DNA of 64,000 nt from Craspedostauros australis (Eukaryota; Bacillariophyta; Bacillariophyceae; Mastogloiales; Achnanthaceae): positions 434,001-498,000 of the forward strand of contig JAMXDE010000012.1 in NCBI GenBank assembly GCA_026770025.1. Direction: 5' to 3'. Both the position numbers and the translations under genes were made by a program. How positions within the stretch are numbered: the stretch's first letter is position 1; each line of letters starts with the position of its first letter. A model generated the notes under the pieces. The model did not search any database. It saw only the letters and a program-made list of their open reading frames with translations, and was not told where the DNA came from. Positions 43,679 through 56,025 of the stretch are shown one piece after another.

Positions 43679-46259
43679 ATGTCAAGCAAGAACGATACCA
43701 ACACGAGTGCTGATGATGAGATCCAGGAGCCTTCGAAGAAACGCGCCCGGGTGGATCCAAGCGCTGAGGTGATCGATGTTGATGCTGATGGTGACGGCGG
43801 AACCACTGGGAATGGTGATGCGCAAGCTGATGCCATGGATGTGACGATACAAGCGGAGGGGGGAACTACAAAGAAAGCACGCAAATCGGGCGGCGTGCAA
43901 CAGCTGTCGAAATGGGCGGCCAAGATGTTTGATCCCAACCGCGCCAAACGGGGGTTGGTCGAGCCTCCGGAGATCATTCCATTGAACGATGAATTCCTAA
44001 AGGCGTTCGGCAAACGTGAGAATGAATACCACAAGACCATGCACAAGCACAAGTCCCAAGGTGGAAGCAACGGCGACGGAGATGATGGCAATGCCAACAC
44101 GGTGGAAAATGGAGGCGGTGACAGAGCGGACACCGAGCTGCCGTTCGTAGTCAATGAACCCATCCAGGATGTTGCCGTCGGTGCCAATGGCTCTGACGAT
44201 GCTGAGAATGCAAGCATCGTTGGAAATGAAAACGGCAACCCAAATGCCGAAAGCAATGTCCTGCTCTTCTCCAACAAGATCGATCCGACAAAAATCAAAT
44301 CGAAGACGTGGGCCAAGATCAAGCTCAGCAACCTCGCATTCCGAACAAGTTCAGCGCGGCTTCGACAGGTGTGTCAGATGTACGGCCCGGTCGAGTCGGC
44401 GGAAGTTGTCATGGATAGGGACAATCCAAACCGGAGCTCGGGTCGTGCCTTCGTCATGTTTGAAAGCATCCTGGCGGCGCAGGAGTGCGCCAAGGATCTG
44501 GATGAGTTGGATGGAAGACCGTTGAAGATCACCATCGTTTCCACATCAGATGGATCATCCAAGACCCGTGGGCGACAGTCTTTTGGTGGTGCTGGCGGGG
44601 GCAGCTTGCTCAGCGAGAGCTCGATACATGTGGGTAAGAATCTCTTGAAGAAGTGCAATCGTTGCGGAGAGGTCGGCCACCCCGAAGGCACACTTCATCG
44701 GTGTTTGTCGTGTCTATCGTGGAAGTATTTGGTTGTTCAAAGCTGTTGTGAAGATCTTTGATTGGTCCATTGGTTGGTCCATGAGTTTGGTAGACCCCAT
44801 ACCACATGATACCGCAACAGTGCACTGCCGGGTTTCTGAATTGGCACTGGCCGCGCTGTGGAGACACGCAAGGTTCTCGCCGTCCACCTTCGGGGCTGGA
44901 AGCGTGATCATTGCGCTATCCTAAGTTCCCGCAATGTTCGCATGATGCTGTTGCTGACTCTGCTGTTATTGCTTGACTTTATATTGCTTTCCTTTCGTTT
45001 GCTTCGGTTCTTGTACTCTCTTCCATGTGCAACATCTTCTTTGCCGCTTCATTCCGATGCATCTTGTTCCTCAACCAACTACTCCACAAATATGACCACG
45101 ATGATGATCATGATAATGGCTATGACTGCGAGCAGCAAAAAGCAAAAGCAAGGCGAAAGGACGACCATGTCCATTGTGTGCAGGGTTTGGGCATGACTTC
45201 GGAAAGTGCGACCTTTCCAGGATATGCTTCAATTGCGGCACCCCAGGCCATGTCAACCGTGCCTGCCCGCATCGCAAGGGATCCGTGCCAAGACGCGTGG
45301 TCTGCAGTGTGTGCTTGCAATTCGGTCACCATCGCATGCAATGCCGAAAACGGCTCAGCCCTTCCGAGGTTTCATCGCTCGAAAGCAATGCTGTGTGCAT
45401 GGTCTGCTATCAAAGGGGGCACTACATGTGCAAGGAGATCAAGTCGCATTTCGGCATGCACGGCGTATCCTGCTTCAACTGCGGTTTGGTTGGGCACACG
45501 GGCTACGAATGCCAGCGCATCAACATTGATCAATGCCAACGCAATCCCAAGGCGGCAGTGAGCGAAGTCAATCGAGCAACATCAGCATCATTGTGAGTAC
45601 TCTCCTCAACAACTGCACATGCACGTCAACTACACGTGTACTTTGGCATTGGCGTTGGTATTGGCACACTTACGCTTGCATGTCATTTGCATTCATTTGC
45701 CTACTGGTACAGTGACATACTCACATTCTAACTCTCTGTTTGTCTGTCTCTCTGTCTACGTATAATATACCTGTGTACTCAATGTTGTTGCACAACCAAC
45801 GTTTCAAATCGATGCTGTGCCATACTCGTACGTACGTACTATGCTGCACCGCACCAACTGTGTTGTGTACCTCATTCATTATACACCACTCACTCGCCCT
45901 CAAACAACGACGACGACGACGACGACGACGACAATAGTGCCGAGCAATTGAATTGGTTGCAAGAGTTCAATGATCATGAAAGGCAAAAGCAGCAGGAACG
46001 CGGTCGTTCTCGTCAGCGTGGCAGTGGCGGCGGAGGCAGGCACGATCCACGACGTGGCAAGAGCACGTCTGCCAACCAACGTTTTCGAGGCAGCAGCAAC
46101 AACAACAGGAATCAGCGCGGCAACAGCCGTGGTCCACCACCGCCGCCGCCACCACCACCGCCTCCAGTACAGCAGACATCGTCGTCTCATGGCAAGAAGA
46201 AAGGCAAAGGGAAGATGGGCGGGAAGTTCGCGAAACGAGGATACCAGGCAAGGCGTTGA
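43679..46259 (+). CDS. RNA-binding protein: RRM plus about six CCHC zinc knuckles, three exons
   Basis: Exon 1 starts at ATG 43679. It is acidic and Ser-rich, with a conserved-looking block (QLSKWAAKMFDPNRAKRGLV, then LNDEFLKAFGKRENEY). An RRM lies near 44300-44550 (IKLSNLAF; SSGRAFVMFES as RNP1), followed by the start of a knuckle (CNRCGEVGH). Its donor is uncertain; GT at 44701 joined to an acceptor near 45142 keeps the phase. Exon 2 runs to 45592 and has CPLCAGFGHDFGKC, CFNCGTPGHVNRAC, CSVCLQFGHHRMQC, an irregular CMVCYQRGHYMC and CFNCGLVGHTGYEC. Donor GTGAGT is at 45593 and the acceptor is before 45938. Exon 3 is Arg/Gly-rich with a run of 11 Pro and a basic end. The knuckle array recalls Air1/2 and ZCCHC7 (TRAMP RNA surveillance), but the RRM is not typical of those. 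A nuclear RNA-processing role is inferred. Confidence 0.8.
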
Positions 46260-46746
46260 GCTTCAAGTTTGCCGAGTGGTTGGGGAAGCTGTGCTTCGAG
46301 TACTCGAAGGCCACAGTGTTGACTCAGAGATGAGACGTTCTTTGTATGGTACAAGTGTGGCAGAATCCTCTATCTATCTCTAGAGACAGAGAGAGAGTAC
46401 GCAGAGTAATGCTCGTTCATGACTTCTTTCACGCGCGTATCTGTTTGTTTGTTTTTTGCTTGTTTTGTCTCCATTACTCTTTGTGACGTTTGACATTCAG
46501 CAGTGTTGCAATTAGTCTGGGTGATGATGATGATGATGATGATGATGCTAACAAGTTTACAGTACTCTACGTATGTTTCATGTGCCGCATGGCACGAGAG
46601 TAGTATGGCATGGTGCGAGCAAGCTATTGGCTGACTGACATTTGCTTGCTCGCTTGCTTTGTTACCAGCATGCGTGTGTCCATGCATGCGTTCGGCACCT
46701 CGCCTGGTGACTGGGTGAATGACTGAATGGTTCTGAAGCCGGTTAC
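46260..46746. other. convergent spacer with (TGA)n microsatellite
   Basis: 3' ends of two convergent genes. A TGA/GAT tract occupies 46522-46547. No gene seen. Confidence 0.6.
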
Positions 46747-48803
46747 TTATTTGACGTACTCCCAGTTGTTGACCATGATCTTGGAAACGCACTGCAAGGC
46801 ATGACGTTGGAGTTCTGGGTTCTCGTGCTCGATAAGCGGCATGACGGCGTCCTTGGCACCGAGTCTCTTGACGATCGCTCTGCCATTTGGGTAATGGCGG
46901 ACGAATTCACCGAGATCGTAGCATGCGATGGCTGCAATTTCCTCGTCCCGGCTGGAGAGGAGGGCTATGAGCACCTTGAGGAGGCGGAAGTCGCCGTCGG
47001 TACCCTCGAACGTGCGGGCGTTCTCCTTGAAGAATGCCTCGGTGTGCGTGGATCCCCACTTCAGGTGTCCCGACTCCAATTCCGTCTTGTACACCTCCCA
47101 GCGGCTCATCTCCTTGTAGTTCTCGCTGAGGAGCTTGTGCAAAACCTCGACATCCTCGACGATGTCTGGGTCTGTGAACTGTCTGTCCTGCAGCAGGGTG
47201 ATCGCCTTCATGAGTCCTGCTGCCATCATTTCTGTGAGGAAGAACTTGCCGCCGTTGGCTGGGGAGCCAGCTGGTGCTGGGTCCTCGTCTCCGCTGCAGG
47301 TTGCGAGGTTGCGCAGAGCCGAGAGAGCAACACGGACAACCTTCTCACGTGGTGCGGTGGAGACGAGGTCGACCAAGGCGGACACGGGCACGTTGTCGCG
47401 GGCGAAGTCGGAACGGATGTCGTAAGACGAGTTGAGCTCGTACGTGAGGATCCACATGCAGAAGGCGAGTTCGTAGAGCTGCTGGACGGAGGCCTGGCCG
47501 AACTTCTTATCTCCGCTGGACCTGGTACTCTTTCCGCTGACTCGGAGCTGACGCGCCATGTACTTGATTCCGCTGGTCTTGCAGAATGTGATGCGGGTCT
47601 CGTAGGCGTCCATGAAGACCATGAGGGCAGGGATGCACAATCCGACCAGCGGTCCCGTCGCGTTCTTCAGCTGGCTGACAATCCACGCAGTGAGTGCGTC
47701 GATGGGGTCAACGGCAGATGCCCAGGACACTGGGCGTGCGGTGTTGGCTGCGGAGGCGGCGGCTTGTGCTGCGCCGTTGCTTCTCTTGGATGGGCAGGAG
47801 GCGATGAGGATCTTTGCGAGGGACATGGAGGCCACCTTCTGCGCGTAAGCATCACCCTTTCCGCCCTTGTTGAGCATGCGGAGGAGCGCCTTCCACTGCT
47901 CAACCAGCACTCCATCCTTTCCGACGTAAAACACGGACGAGACAGTAACGCCAGACACGCCGACTCCCAAGGTTGTGATGATCTCGTTCAACTTTGTGAG
48001 CGCGTAGTGCGTCACGACTCCAAGCGGGTCAACCTCCAGAGCCTTCATCGCTTGCTCGTCACTGCGCTTTTCGGCGCCGATGTTGGATACATGGCCTGTT
48101 TTCAGTTGGATCAAATCGTCAGTCGTTTAGTCGGTCAGTCGTTCGGTCAGTTAGCATTGAGTTTCGATCGTTGGGCAAATGGTTGTCGCATGGCACGTCG
48201 GTTGTTTCGTATGATATTCGTGTGGCATTGTTGCGTCCAGCGATTCAGGGCCATTGATCGATGTCATTGTGAATCCGTTTGATACAGCGTTGCGTTGCAT
48301 GTTGCGTTGTTGTGCAGTGTGTGTGTGTGTGTGGTATGAAATGATACATGATGGACAGCGTTCCATCGTATGAAGGGACATTGATCATGAGGTGGGGACG
48401 TCCCGGGTGTGGAAAGAACGGAGAGCGTTAGATGCGATTCGATCGTCATTTGCATTGGCACATGAGGCGGAATGGAGGCAAGTTGAATGAGCTCGCATGG
48501 TTGTGTCCTGGCCAACTTCCATTCATCATTTCCAACAGGATGCAACATGGTTCGCCAAATGCTGTATCGGTACCCACCTGTTCCTGCTCCTGCGGCAGAT
48601 GCTTCGGCCAGAAGCTTGAGGAGAACTCGGGCGTACATGCTGGCATCGCGGGAGTCGGCCAGAGTGTAATCAATGGGGTTGGTCTCCGCCATGCGCAGGA
48701 GCGCGGTTTCCTGCGCGGTGAGACGCAGAGAGCCAAGGGCATCCCATTGGATGTGTGGGAACGCCGAAGCGACTGGTGAGGTTGGAGCTTGGACGCCGCT
48801 CAT
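46747..48803 (-). CDS. VMA13: V-type H+-ATPase subunit H (Vma13), two exons
   Basis: Exon 1 is 48578-48803 (MSGVQAPTSPV...LLKLLAEASAAGAG) and exon 2 is 46747-48095. The intron (48096-48577) has GTGGGT at the donor and AACAG at the acceptor. The join keeps the phase and gives 524 residues. Subunit H is the regulatory subunit that couples V1 to Vo and silences free V1. HEAT/ARM-like helices run through exon 2. The C-terminal domain is diagnostic: SRWEVYKTELESGHLKWGST, ENARTFEGTDGDFRLLKVLI, IACYDLGEFVRHYPNGRAIV, then LQCVSKIMVNNWEYVK. It is somewhat longer than the usual 440-480 residues. It acts on the cytosolic face of vacuolar or acidic compartments. Confidence 0.95.
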
Positions 48804-49696
48804 TGTGCTTCTTTCACGGGTTGCTTTCGTTCTGCTCTTCCAATAGACACGGGACGGTGCGATGTTGGTACGATGTTGGTACGATGTTGGTACGATGCGA
48901 GATGGTTTGATGTTGCGATTGCGTGTGCCAACGTCCGGAAGCAACAGAGAGGAACAAAAAATGACAAAGTGAGATTGCGGAAACCGCAGCAAAAGCACGG
49001 CGAAAGCACTACAAAGACGCGGTAAAGACACGGCAAAAGCACGGGCAGAACAGCGCAACGCGTGCGCGCATTGGGAACGGCGTAACGGTAGCTCTCCGCA
49101 GCCAAACCTGCCGTAACTACCTGCCATGGTGGGGCTACCATCGTTGCGTCGGAAGGCCATCGTCAGCTCACCTTCGATGATGTGTTTGACTCAGGCGCAG
49201 GTAGAGGCAGTCGTCTTCGTTGCCGCAGTCGTCTTCGTTGTCTCCGTCCTTCGACTCTTCTTCCTTTCCTTTACCTCGCGACAAGCAACAGAGACCATCC
49301 AACAACACATTCTTGGATTCGCCCAAAGTCACCAACTTCCTCCCCCCATCAAACGAACACGAACAAAACAAAAGCCAACACAACCACGACAACAACCACC
49401 ACGACAACAACAAAGACACAAGGACGAGAAGAAGCCCTGAACAGGGATGTCGAAACGCTTTTGGCGAGTCTGCGCGCGCTCGCCGTGCTCTCACTCGTCA
49501 TTCAGCAAAGCGCAGCACGGCATTTCGAGCCGTTAGATTGACCCTTTCGATCACTTCAAGGAATCGTTTTCTGTATGACCATTTCGATCAAAATTGGCTC
49601 CAAATCGAATCTTGGCGGGACATTCGTGTGGGACAAACAGAGGCAACACGCAACACGCGACAACGCGCATTTTTCCTTTTCCATCAACAAAGCCAA
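48804..49696. promoter_or_regulatory. divergent promoter region between V-ATPase H and the RING gene
   Basis: About 0.9 kb between divergent starts. It contains three tandem 11-bp units CGATGTTGGTA at about 48860-48895, just upstream of the V-ATPase start, and CA/AAC-rich stretches near the RING side. No TATA box or core element was confidently placed. Confidence 0.45.
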
Positions 49697-50832
49697 ATGG
49701 CAACACACAACACGCGCCAAGAAGCATCACACACAAGGATGAAGCGCGCAACAACATCGATCAACTTTGCACAGAACATTCCCAAACATTCCACCATTTC
49801 CGAGCCAACAAACGCAACAAACGCAACAAGCGCGGACATGAATGCATCAGAGAATGAAGATGGGGGCGATGGACCCAGCATCATCCCCTCGGGAGCGAAA
49901 GCCACCAACGGAATGCGGCAGTCGCTATCGCAATTGCAGCAGCTGTTGACCTGTCCCCTCTGCAAGAAGGTGAGGACGATGCTTGCCACGGTGTATTCCA
50001 TTCTTTGTTGGATCGGTTCATCTGCATACCGTCTCCCAATCTCAACCCCGCATTCTAATCGTCTTTGCTCACACCATCGTATAACACCAACTTAACTTGT
50101 TGTCATCTCATACCATATCCTACCTCTCGCATGACAATTCCCACATCGTGCATACACATCGCAACGATACCAACACGCAGATGTTCAAGAAGCCGACGAC
50201 GTTGTCATCCTGCGCGCACTCCTTCTGTGTAGAATGCATCGACGATCACTGCCGTGATGCGTGGGTCTGTCCAGGTGAGATCTCCTCTTCGCATCCCCGA
50301 TGGTGTGGTTGTTTGATTTCGCGGCCCTGCGTGCTGTGGCCTTCGCCACGAAGATCGCGTTTTCTCCATCACAGAACTTGCCTCCACTCTTCGCACACTC
50401 GCACATACACGCAAGTACGACCTGTGTGCGACATTCGAAGCAAGTTGTCAGCGCGGGTATCGCCATGACGAATTACTGTATTGTGTAAGACCTGGGTTAG
50501 CGTCGCATCACCATTCCCCACATTACACAACACACACAGACGCACGCACACACTCCAATTCGACTCATGCTCGCACTCACACGCATCCATTCCTTCACTC
50601 ATTCTCTCCTTTCTCCCTTCCTGACCCGCACACTTACTTCTGCGTCTTCCGGTCCAAAGTGGAAGGCTGTGGCATGCCAATGTCGGTCGTCGGTGGTCAC
50701 AAGGGGTCCTACCGCAAGATCAACCCGCAGTTGCTTCAGATATGCTCTTCGTTCGAACAAATTTGTCATGCACTCGGCCAGTCTCCGGATTCATGGTGGA
50801 AGCCGGACAACATGGTGCCAGCCACAAGATGA
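49697..50832 (+). CDS. small RING-finger protein, three exons
   Basis: Exons 49697-49969, 50181-50274 and 50666-50832 give about 177 residues. Donors are GTGAGG at 49970 and GTGAGA at 50275; acceptors end CGCAG and GGAAG. Joining restores a C3HC4 RING: CPLC at the end of exon 1, CAHSFCVEC in exon 2, and a final CPGC across the exon 2/3 junction followed by GMPMSVVGGHKGSYRKINPQ. The RING is most like the single N-terminal RING of BRCA1/BARD1/PRC1-type E3 ligases. No BRCT or other domain is present, so it is a short stand-alone RING. The start is uncertain: ATGs at 49739 and 49838 are alternatives. Exon 3 was found by the RING requirement, not by length. Confidence 0.75.
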
Positions 50833-51730
50833 CATCAATTGGTGATCTACGCGCGCCAGGATGGCGCGCTATCGATGCATCTTCTGCGTTCTCGGTTGTG
50901 ACATGACACAGCAGTATACCAGTATGTATTTGTGTCGCGAATGAGGTCGACTGGATGCATTGGGCATGGCATGGCATGGCATGAGATCTCTTCGGCCAAG
51001 GTCTCCGTCCATGGCGTATGCACCATACAAGGAACAGGAGTATGTTTAATGTGATGGATGACAAATATGACTATTGAATGGGACAATGCGGTAGTCTCAC
51101 TCGCGACCAGAACCCGAGTTGCACCACATCGCTTGTGCATGAGAAAGCAATGGAACGCGTCTCTCAAAGGGACATGATGGTAGCTACCAACTGCATCATA
51201 TAATACGTATGATGATATCCACTTGCAACATATAATACCACGTGCATTGCATAGCTGCTCTCTTTTCCTCTAGATCGTATTGTATCATACCCGTACACCA
51301 ACGCCAAGTCGATAGTTGCATGTCGGCGATGTTATACCTGACAATGCTTCACTTGTCCCCTCCAGAGAGGGAGAGACACAAACCTGGTAGCTTTGCGAAC
51401 AGCTCCTTCTTCTCTTCTCCCAACAGGAGGCCTGGCCTGACACCAATTGTGTCAAGAAACCAAGATCGGCAAACGTTCCAGCACAAATCTGCACCGACCA
51501 AGGCAGGCACCCATCAAGACCGCAGCACATCAAGAGGCGCCACTCCGGAACAAACTAACTAGTCTGCTCTCCTTCACTGTCCTGCATTATAGAATACTAT
51601 CCAACCAATATAAACTGGTACGCCCCACACATTAAGCCATCTACGGAGTAGCATCGCGACATCGTGGCACGGTGGACAACACGGATAAGACAGCTGCAAT
51701 GACGAGACAGACGCGGTGACCACACACAAC
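50833..51730. other. intergenic region upstream of the acyltransferase
   Basis: Short direct repeats GGCATGGCATGGCATG near 50965-50980. No recognisable ORF or RNA gene. Promoter of the next gene presumably lies in the last few hundred bases. Confidence 0.5.
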
Positions 51731-52804
51731 ATGAGGTTCGAGTCATCCGTCTATCCAATCAAGCGCCCGGCAGGGTCGAAGACTCTCCTTCGGAACTACG
51801 CCTCAGACCTGAAGGCTCTCGATTCGATAATGATCTTGGTCTCGTCCATAGTCGTCGTCGGAGGCGTCTTCATCGTCCCATCCTCAGTGCTCTACGCATT
51901 CCGCCGACTTCGCGCGATACCGAAGCACCACACCAAGAAGCGCGCTCTCTACACGGCCCTGCTGCTGTCAGCCATCGCCATCGTATACGCTGGTCCACAA
52001 AAGACGGAGGCGTTCACGAAGCGCATGAACGTGCACGGGTGGAGGTTGTGGAAGTCATGGCTGAAGTACCTGTCGCTGACGGTCATACTGGACAGGACCG
52101 AATCGCGGATAGACCTGCATCGGCAGCAGCACATCACGGCAATCAGCCCGCACGGCATCATCCCCGTCAGTCTCGGCTTCGCTGGATTGGGGGATGAAAT
52201 GAAGCAGATATTCGGAAAGCTGCGCCTTGTTATCGCAACAGCATCATCGGCGGTGCCTTTCATCAGCGACATCGTCAGCTGGGTCGGGAGCGTCGATGCG
52301 TCGCATGGGGCCATCGACAGATCCATGAGGCACGGTACCAATCTTGCGATTGCGCCCGGTGGAATCGCAGAGATGTTCGAGGGTTTCCCCAAGGAGCTGC
52401 GCCATCCCAACGAGGAGGTCATCATCGCGAGGAAGGGCATCATGCGCATGGCGATCCGGCACGGCGTGCCCATCGTCCCCGTCTTCTGCTTCGGCAGCTC
52501 ACGATTGCTGAAACGCCTGCAGCTGCCGAACTGGATCGAGCAGCTTTCGCTGATGTTGCGTGCGAGTTTCGTTGTCTTCTTCGGTCGTTGCGGTCTGCCA
52601 ATACCATTTCAACAACGCTTTCTCTACGTCATGGGCGAGCCAATCGCGCCGCCCTCCATCCCAGCGCCTGATATGTTGGACGCAGCAACCCTGAACAAGC
52701 ATGCTGCAGAGATGCGTGAGAGGTTCTGCGAGGAAATGGTCCGTGTGTTTGATCGGTACAAGGAGTCATACGGATGGCACAACAAGCATCTCGTCATCCT
52801 GTGA
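51731..52804 (+). CDS. DGAT2-family acyltransferase
   Basis: 357 residues from ATG 51731; a GTG five codons earlier is not used here. The family transfers acyl-CoA to diacylglycerol, monoacylglycerol or fatty alcohols at the ER. Two hydrophobic segments lie near residues 28-55 and 72-95. The active-site block reads ISPHGIIPVSLGF, equivalent to HPHG in animals. A second block is ATASSAVPFISDIVSWVGSV. The glycine/Glu motif is APGGIAEMFEGFP, and RKGIMRMAIRHGVPIVPVFCFG is the usual conserved core. The C-terminal part (MGEPIAPP, then YKESYGWHNKHLVIL) fits the family end. Substrate cannot be told from sequence. Single exon. Confidence 0.9.
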   Translation: MRFESSVYPIKRPAGSKTLLRNYASDLKALDSIMILVSSIVVVGGVFIVPSSVLYAFRRLRAIPKHHTKKRALYTALLLSAIAIVYAGPQKTEAFTKRMNVHGWRLWKSWLKYLSLTVILDRTESRIDLHRQQHITAISPHGIIPVSLGFAGLGDEMKQIFGKLRLVIATASSAVPFISDIVSWVGSVDASHGAIDRSMRHGTNLAIAPGGIAEMFEGFPKELRHPNEEVIIARKGIMRMAIRHGVPIVPVFCFGSSRLLKRLQLPNWIEQLSLMLRASFVVFFGRCGLPIPFQQRFLYVMGEPIAPPSIPAPDMLDAATLNKHAAEMRERFCEEMVRVFDRYKESYGWHNKHLVIL

Positions 52805-53617
52805 TTATGGTGTGATTTAATGGAATGGGATGAGATGCTGCGAAGGCAACCTTGATTGGGAGAAGGAGGTCGTGAGGCATGTGGCCGCGGCAAGAGATTC
52901 AAATGGAGCAATGCAATGCATCAAAAGGAGATCGACACCAACGGGCTGCCATCCAACGTATGTTTGCAGAGCAAAGTGGCGGCGTACTCCACGGATATGC
53001 AGCACGAGTGTCAACTCTACTCTAAACATTTGTCCACTGGATTGTACGAGTACGAGCTATTACAATATACTATCAATGCTGTGCCAAAAATGAATGCCTG
53101 GGATCAGACGCAAATACCAGCCCTATATGTCGCCGAATGCCTTCGCACCGAGTAGGTCTATTTGCCACTCCATTACATGCACTACTGGTATACCATGCCA
53201 TATCGTGCCATGCCATTGCAGGGCAGTACAGCCCGCTGTGGCGCGAGCCAGGAGGACGCACAAGTTAGGAACGCTGGAAAGTGTTCACTTGACTCTCAAG
53301 AGTACTTCATCTCTCTGTCTATCCCTGTCTATCTATCTATCTATCTCGAGAGAATCGTTGAAACCGTGGCTCGTAGCCTTTCAGAGCGAAAAGACTGGAT
53401 GTCCATCCGTCGCCCGTCATCGTTTTGACAGCAAGTCAGAAACTATGACTCACTGGACCGAATTCAAAAACAAAGAGGTGATTCCACAACAGCAAAGAAC
53501 GCCACTGTTTGGTCTTACCCGTTACGAGATACTATCCGAATCAGACAACGACGACACAGAGGTTGCCGTTCTGCCCGATTGTGTTGACCGCAACAGCACA
53601 ACAACAACGATTCAAGA
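52805..53617. other. intergenic region and 5' UTR of eL39
   Basis: A CTAT tetranucleotide tract lies at about 53328-53346. An ORF around 53446-53620 runs through the eL39 start in another frame; it has no recognisable domain and is taken as leader sequence. Confidence 0.45.
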
Positions 53618-54168
53618 TGGTATGTCGACGATGGCGGAGAGCAGCGGGCACCGCAGCAGTGCAACAGTGACGACGATGATGGGGAGAAGACAGTTGCGGA
53701 GACTCGCCTTCGTTCGCGTGGAGGCATGGCCCTCCGTTGGCCAAGTATGTTGGGTTGTTTGACGCCATCTTGCAGACGAACGATTGGCGCGGAGCCTTCA
53801 TCTGGTGGGGGCATGACACCAACAGCGGACATGGGAATGCGCACCATGGGACAGGTCCAAACAATGATGACGGCTTCTCCGCATCCAGCAGATTCGCCAT
53901 AGCCAGCGATCAACTCACCAACCCTTTCACACCGTCGTGACTTGCGCTTCTTTGATGCTTCGACACCATGATGATTTGACAAACATTCTTGTGATTCCTG
54001 ACATAACAACAACAGCCGTCCCAAAAGACCTTCCGCACCAAGCGTACTCTTGCTAAGAAGCAGAGACAGAACCGTCCCCTGCCACACTGGGTTCGTCTGC
54101 GCACAGACAACAAGATCAAATGGAACGCCAAGAGACGCCACTGGCGCCGCACCAAGCTCGGTCTGTAA
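53618..54168 (+). CDS. RPL39: 60S ribosomal protein eL39, two exons
   Basis: Exon 2 (54016-54168) encodes [20 protein letters not shown] and ends [14 protein letters not shown], a near-complete eL39, one of the smallest and most conserved ribosomal proteins; it lines the peptide exit tunnel. It lacks an initiator. The best exon 1 is the bare ATG at 53618-53620, followed at once by the donor GTATGT; the acceptor is AACAACAACAG before 54016. The join gives exactly 51 residues, the family length. Exon 1 is inferred from the ATG|GTATGT site; another upstream ATG is possible. Confidence 0.92.
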
Positions 54169-55674
54169 GCGCCGTGGTTGCGATTGGACGGGCACGAGCA
54201 CCATCCAACCGAAGACTAGTATAGCACCACCGATAAAGCAATGAACGTGCCTCGACTTCGCGCGAGACGGCGATATGATGTGCATCTGGCTGGGCAAAGA
54301 TCCAGGCCGATGAACCCTCGTCGCTTTCACATCCTCCTGTGGCAGTAAACACTACAATAGACGACCAAACTTACACCCCCTCGCAAAGCCTTCAATATGC
54401 GTGCATACCGTAGCGTGGTTGCCAAGTGCATTCCTCTGTGGCAGGTTGATCAAACTGCGCAAAGGAACACGAGTTGCTGTGCTTCAACTCAGTAGAAGCA
54501 GACGATGTTTTGCCTGCGCGAGCCATGCACCCAAATCACGTTCCATGCTGAGCTTGTGCGGCGACTCAGCCTCTTGTGTCGTGCTGGGTACGGCGTGACA
54601 TACTCGTACTGTCTCTTTTCTGAGATTGTTCCGTCACTATTCTTTGTTTCTGTGAACAGCCACGACGATGTGAATAGAACATGTTGGTGCGTTTGACCTG
54701 ATAGCCGTACACATGGGGTAGGTCATGGAAGTACTCGTATCATGCTTGCTTACGCTCGCTCTTGAATGGTAAAGAGCAACCACCGTAGATTCCCATTCGC
54801 TGCTCTCCTCCAGGCCGAAATGATCAGAGCGTTAGTAACGTGGATGGACGGAGGAGGGCGCTGCATGGCGTGTTGCTCAGGCCAGCTCCATCAAAGCCAG
54901 TGAGAAAAGTTGTTGTGGAGAAGTCACGAGGAGCAGCTTTGTTGAACAACGTCCATCACGAAGATCGCGCAGCGTTCAATGGAGCAGAGCAGAGTACATG
55001 CATGCGTACTGACTTGCTCCGGTTGCTTGCTGGCGAAGTGGCCTGCTGCGGTGATCGATGCACACACCCAGTTTTGATCCTCTGAGCATCAGACAAGGAA
55101 GAGTGTGCCCGTCGTCTCCTTCGTGTGCAGAGTGCTTCATTCTGCTCCGGAGGATGTGAGCTTGCCAGTAGTCGTACAGGCGTTCTTCTTCCGATACACT
55201 GTGTATCCGTGGATACCAACCTCAAAGACTGCAGCCAAAAGACCTCTGAACAACAATCGAAGGATGGAAGGGGGCAAGGCCACGTGATGACATGACACAG
55301 CGGAACGCACGGCTTTGGGGAGCCTTCTTTCTTGCACGAGCTATGTCAGGGCGTGTATAGTAGTACGAAGATGGTGGAGTGCGAGGGATGTCGGAAGTGC
55401 TGTTCGCGAACCTCAAAATGTGAGCGTGAATGAACCCAATGCTTCCCTCACGCAATGCACCAGCCGCAAGCATTCCTACTCTTCAGGCGAAAGAACACAA
55501 CAGTGCGCTTGCGAGATATAATATAATAATTGGGTGGCGAAAGATCGATTCTATCATGTACTTATACGAACTCGTTTGTGTATCGATCGCGATCTTTCGT
55601 CTGGTCCTGCCTCACGGCAGGCATGCCAAGGAGCGATGAGCAGACACACTGTCATGCACCATCGTGCTAGCAAA
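54169..55674. other. intergenic region between eL39 and FCP
   Basis: About 1.5 kb at the 3' sides of two convergent genes. No ORF with a recognisable domain, no repeat and no RNA gene was seen. Confidence 0.5.
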
Positions 55675-55990
55675 TTAGTATTCGAGGAAGACTCCGATGA
55701 CTGGGTTGCCCTCGATCTGCTCGTGCATCATAAGTCTGTTGGTTGGTGCGCGAGGGTGATTGAATAGTTGTTCGTGTGGTTGTCGTTGTAGTTGTTGCGA
55801 TGGTGGTGCGTGCGTACCAAGGAGAGCGTCAGTTTGAAAGAGGAAGGACGGAGACAGAAAGCAGAAGTGGAATGTTAGAAGTTTGTTGGTTGTTGTACCA
55901 ATACAACGAGTATCATGCACATACGTGCTCCGAACATACAACGTAGCAACGAATGGTAGAGACCTGCGAGTGGCGCCACACTGTACTCAC

Positions 55991-56025
<35 letters not shown>

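Noticed and set aside
46801-48282. 493-codon plus-strand ORF
   Set aside because: Antisense of V-ATPase subunit H, whose minus-strand product matches the family from end to end.
53094-53762. 222-codon ORF upstream of and over the eL39 start
   Set aside because: Low-complexity start, no domain, passes through the eL39 splice donor in another frame.
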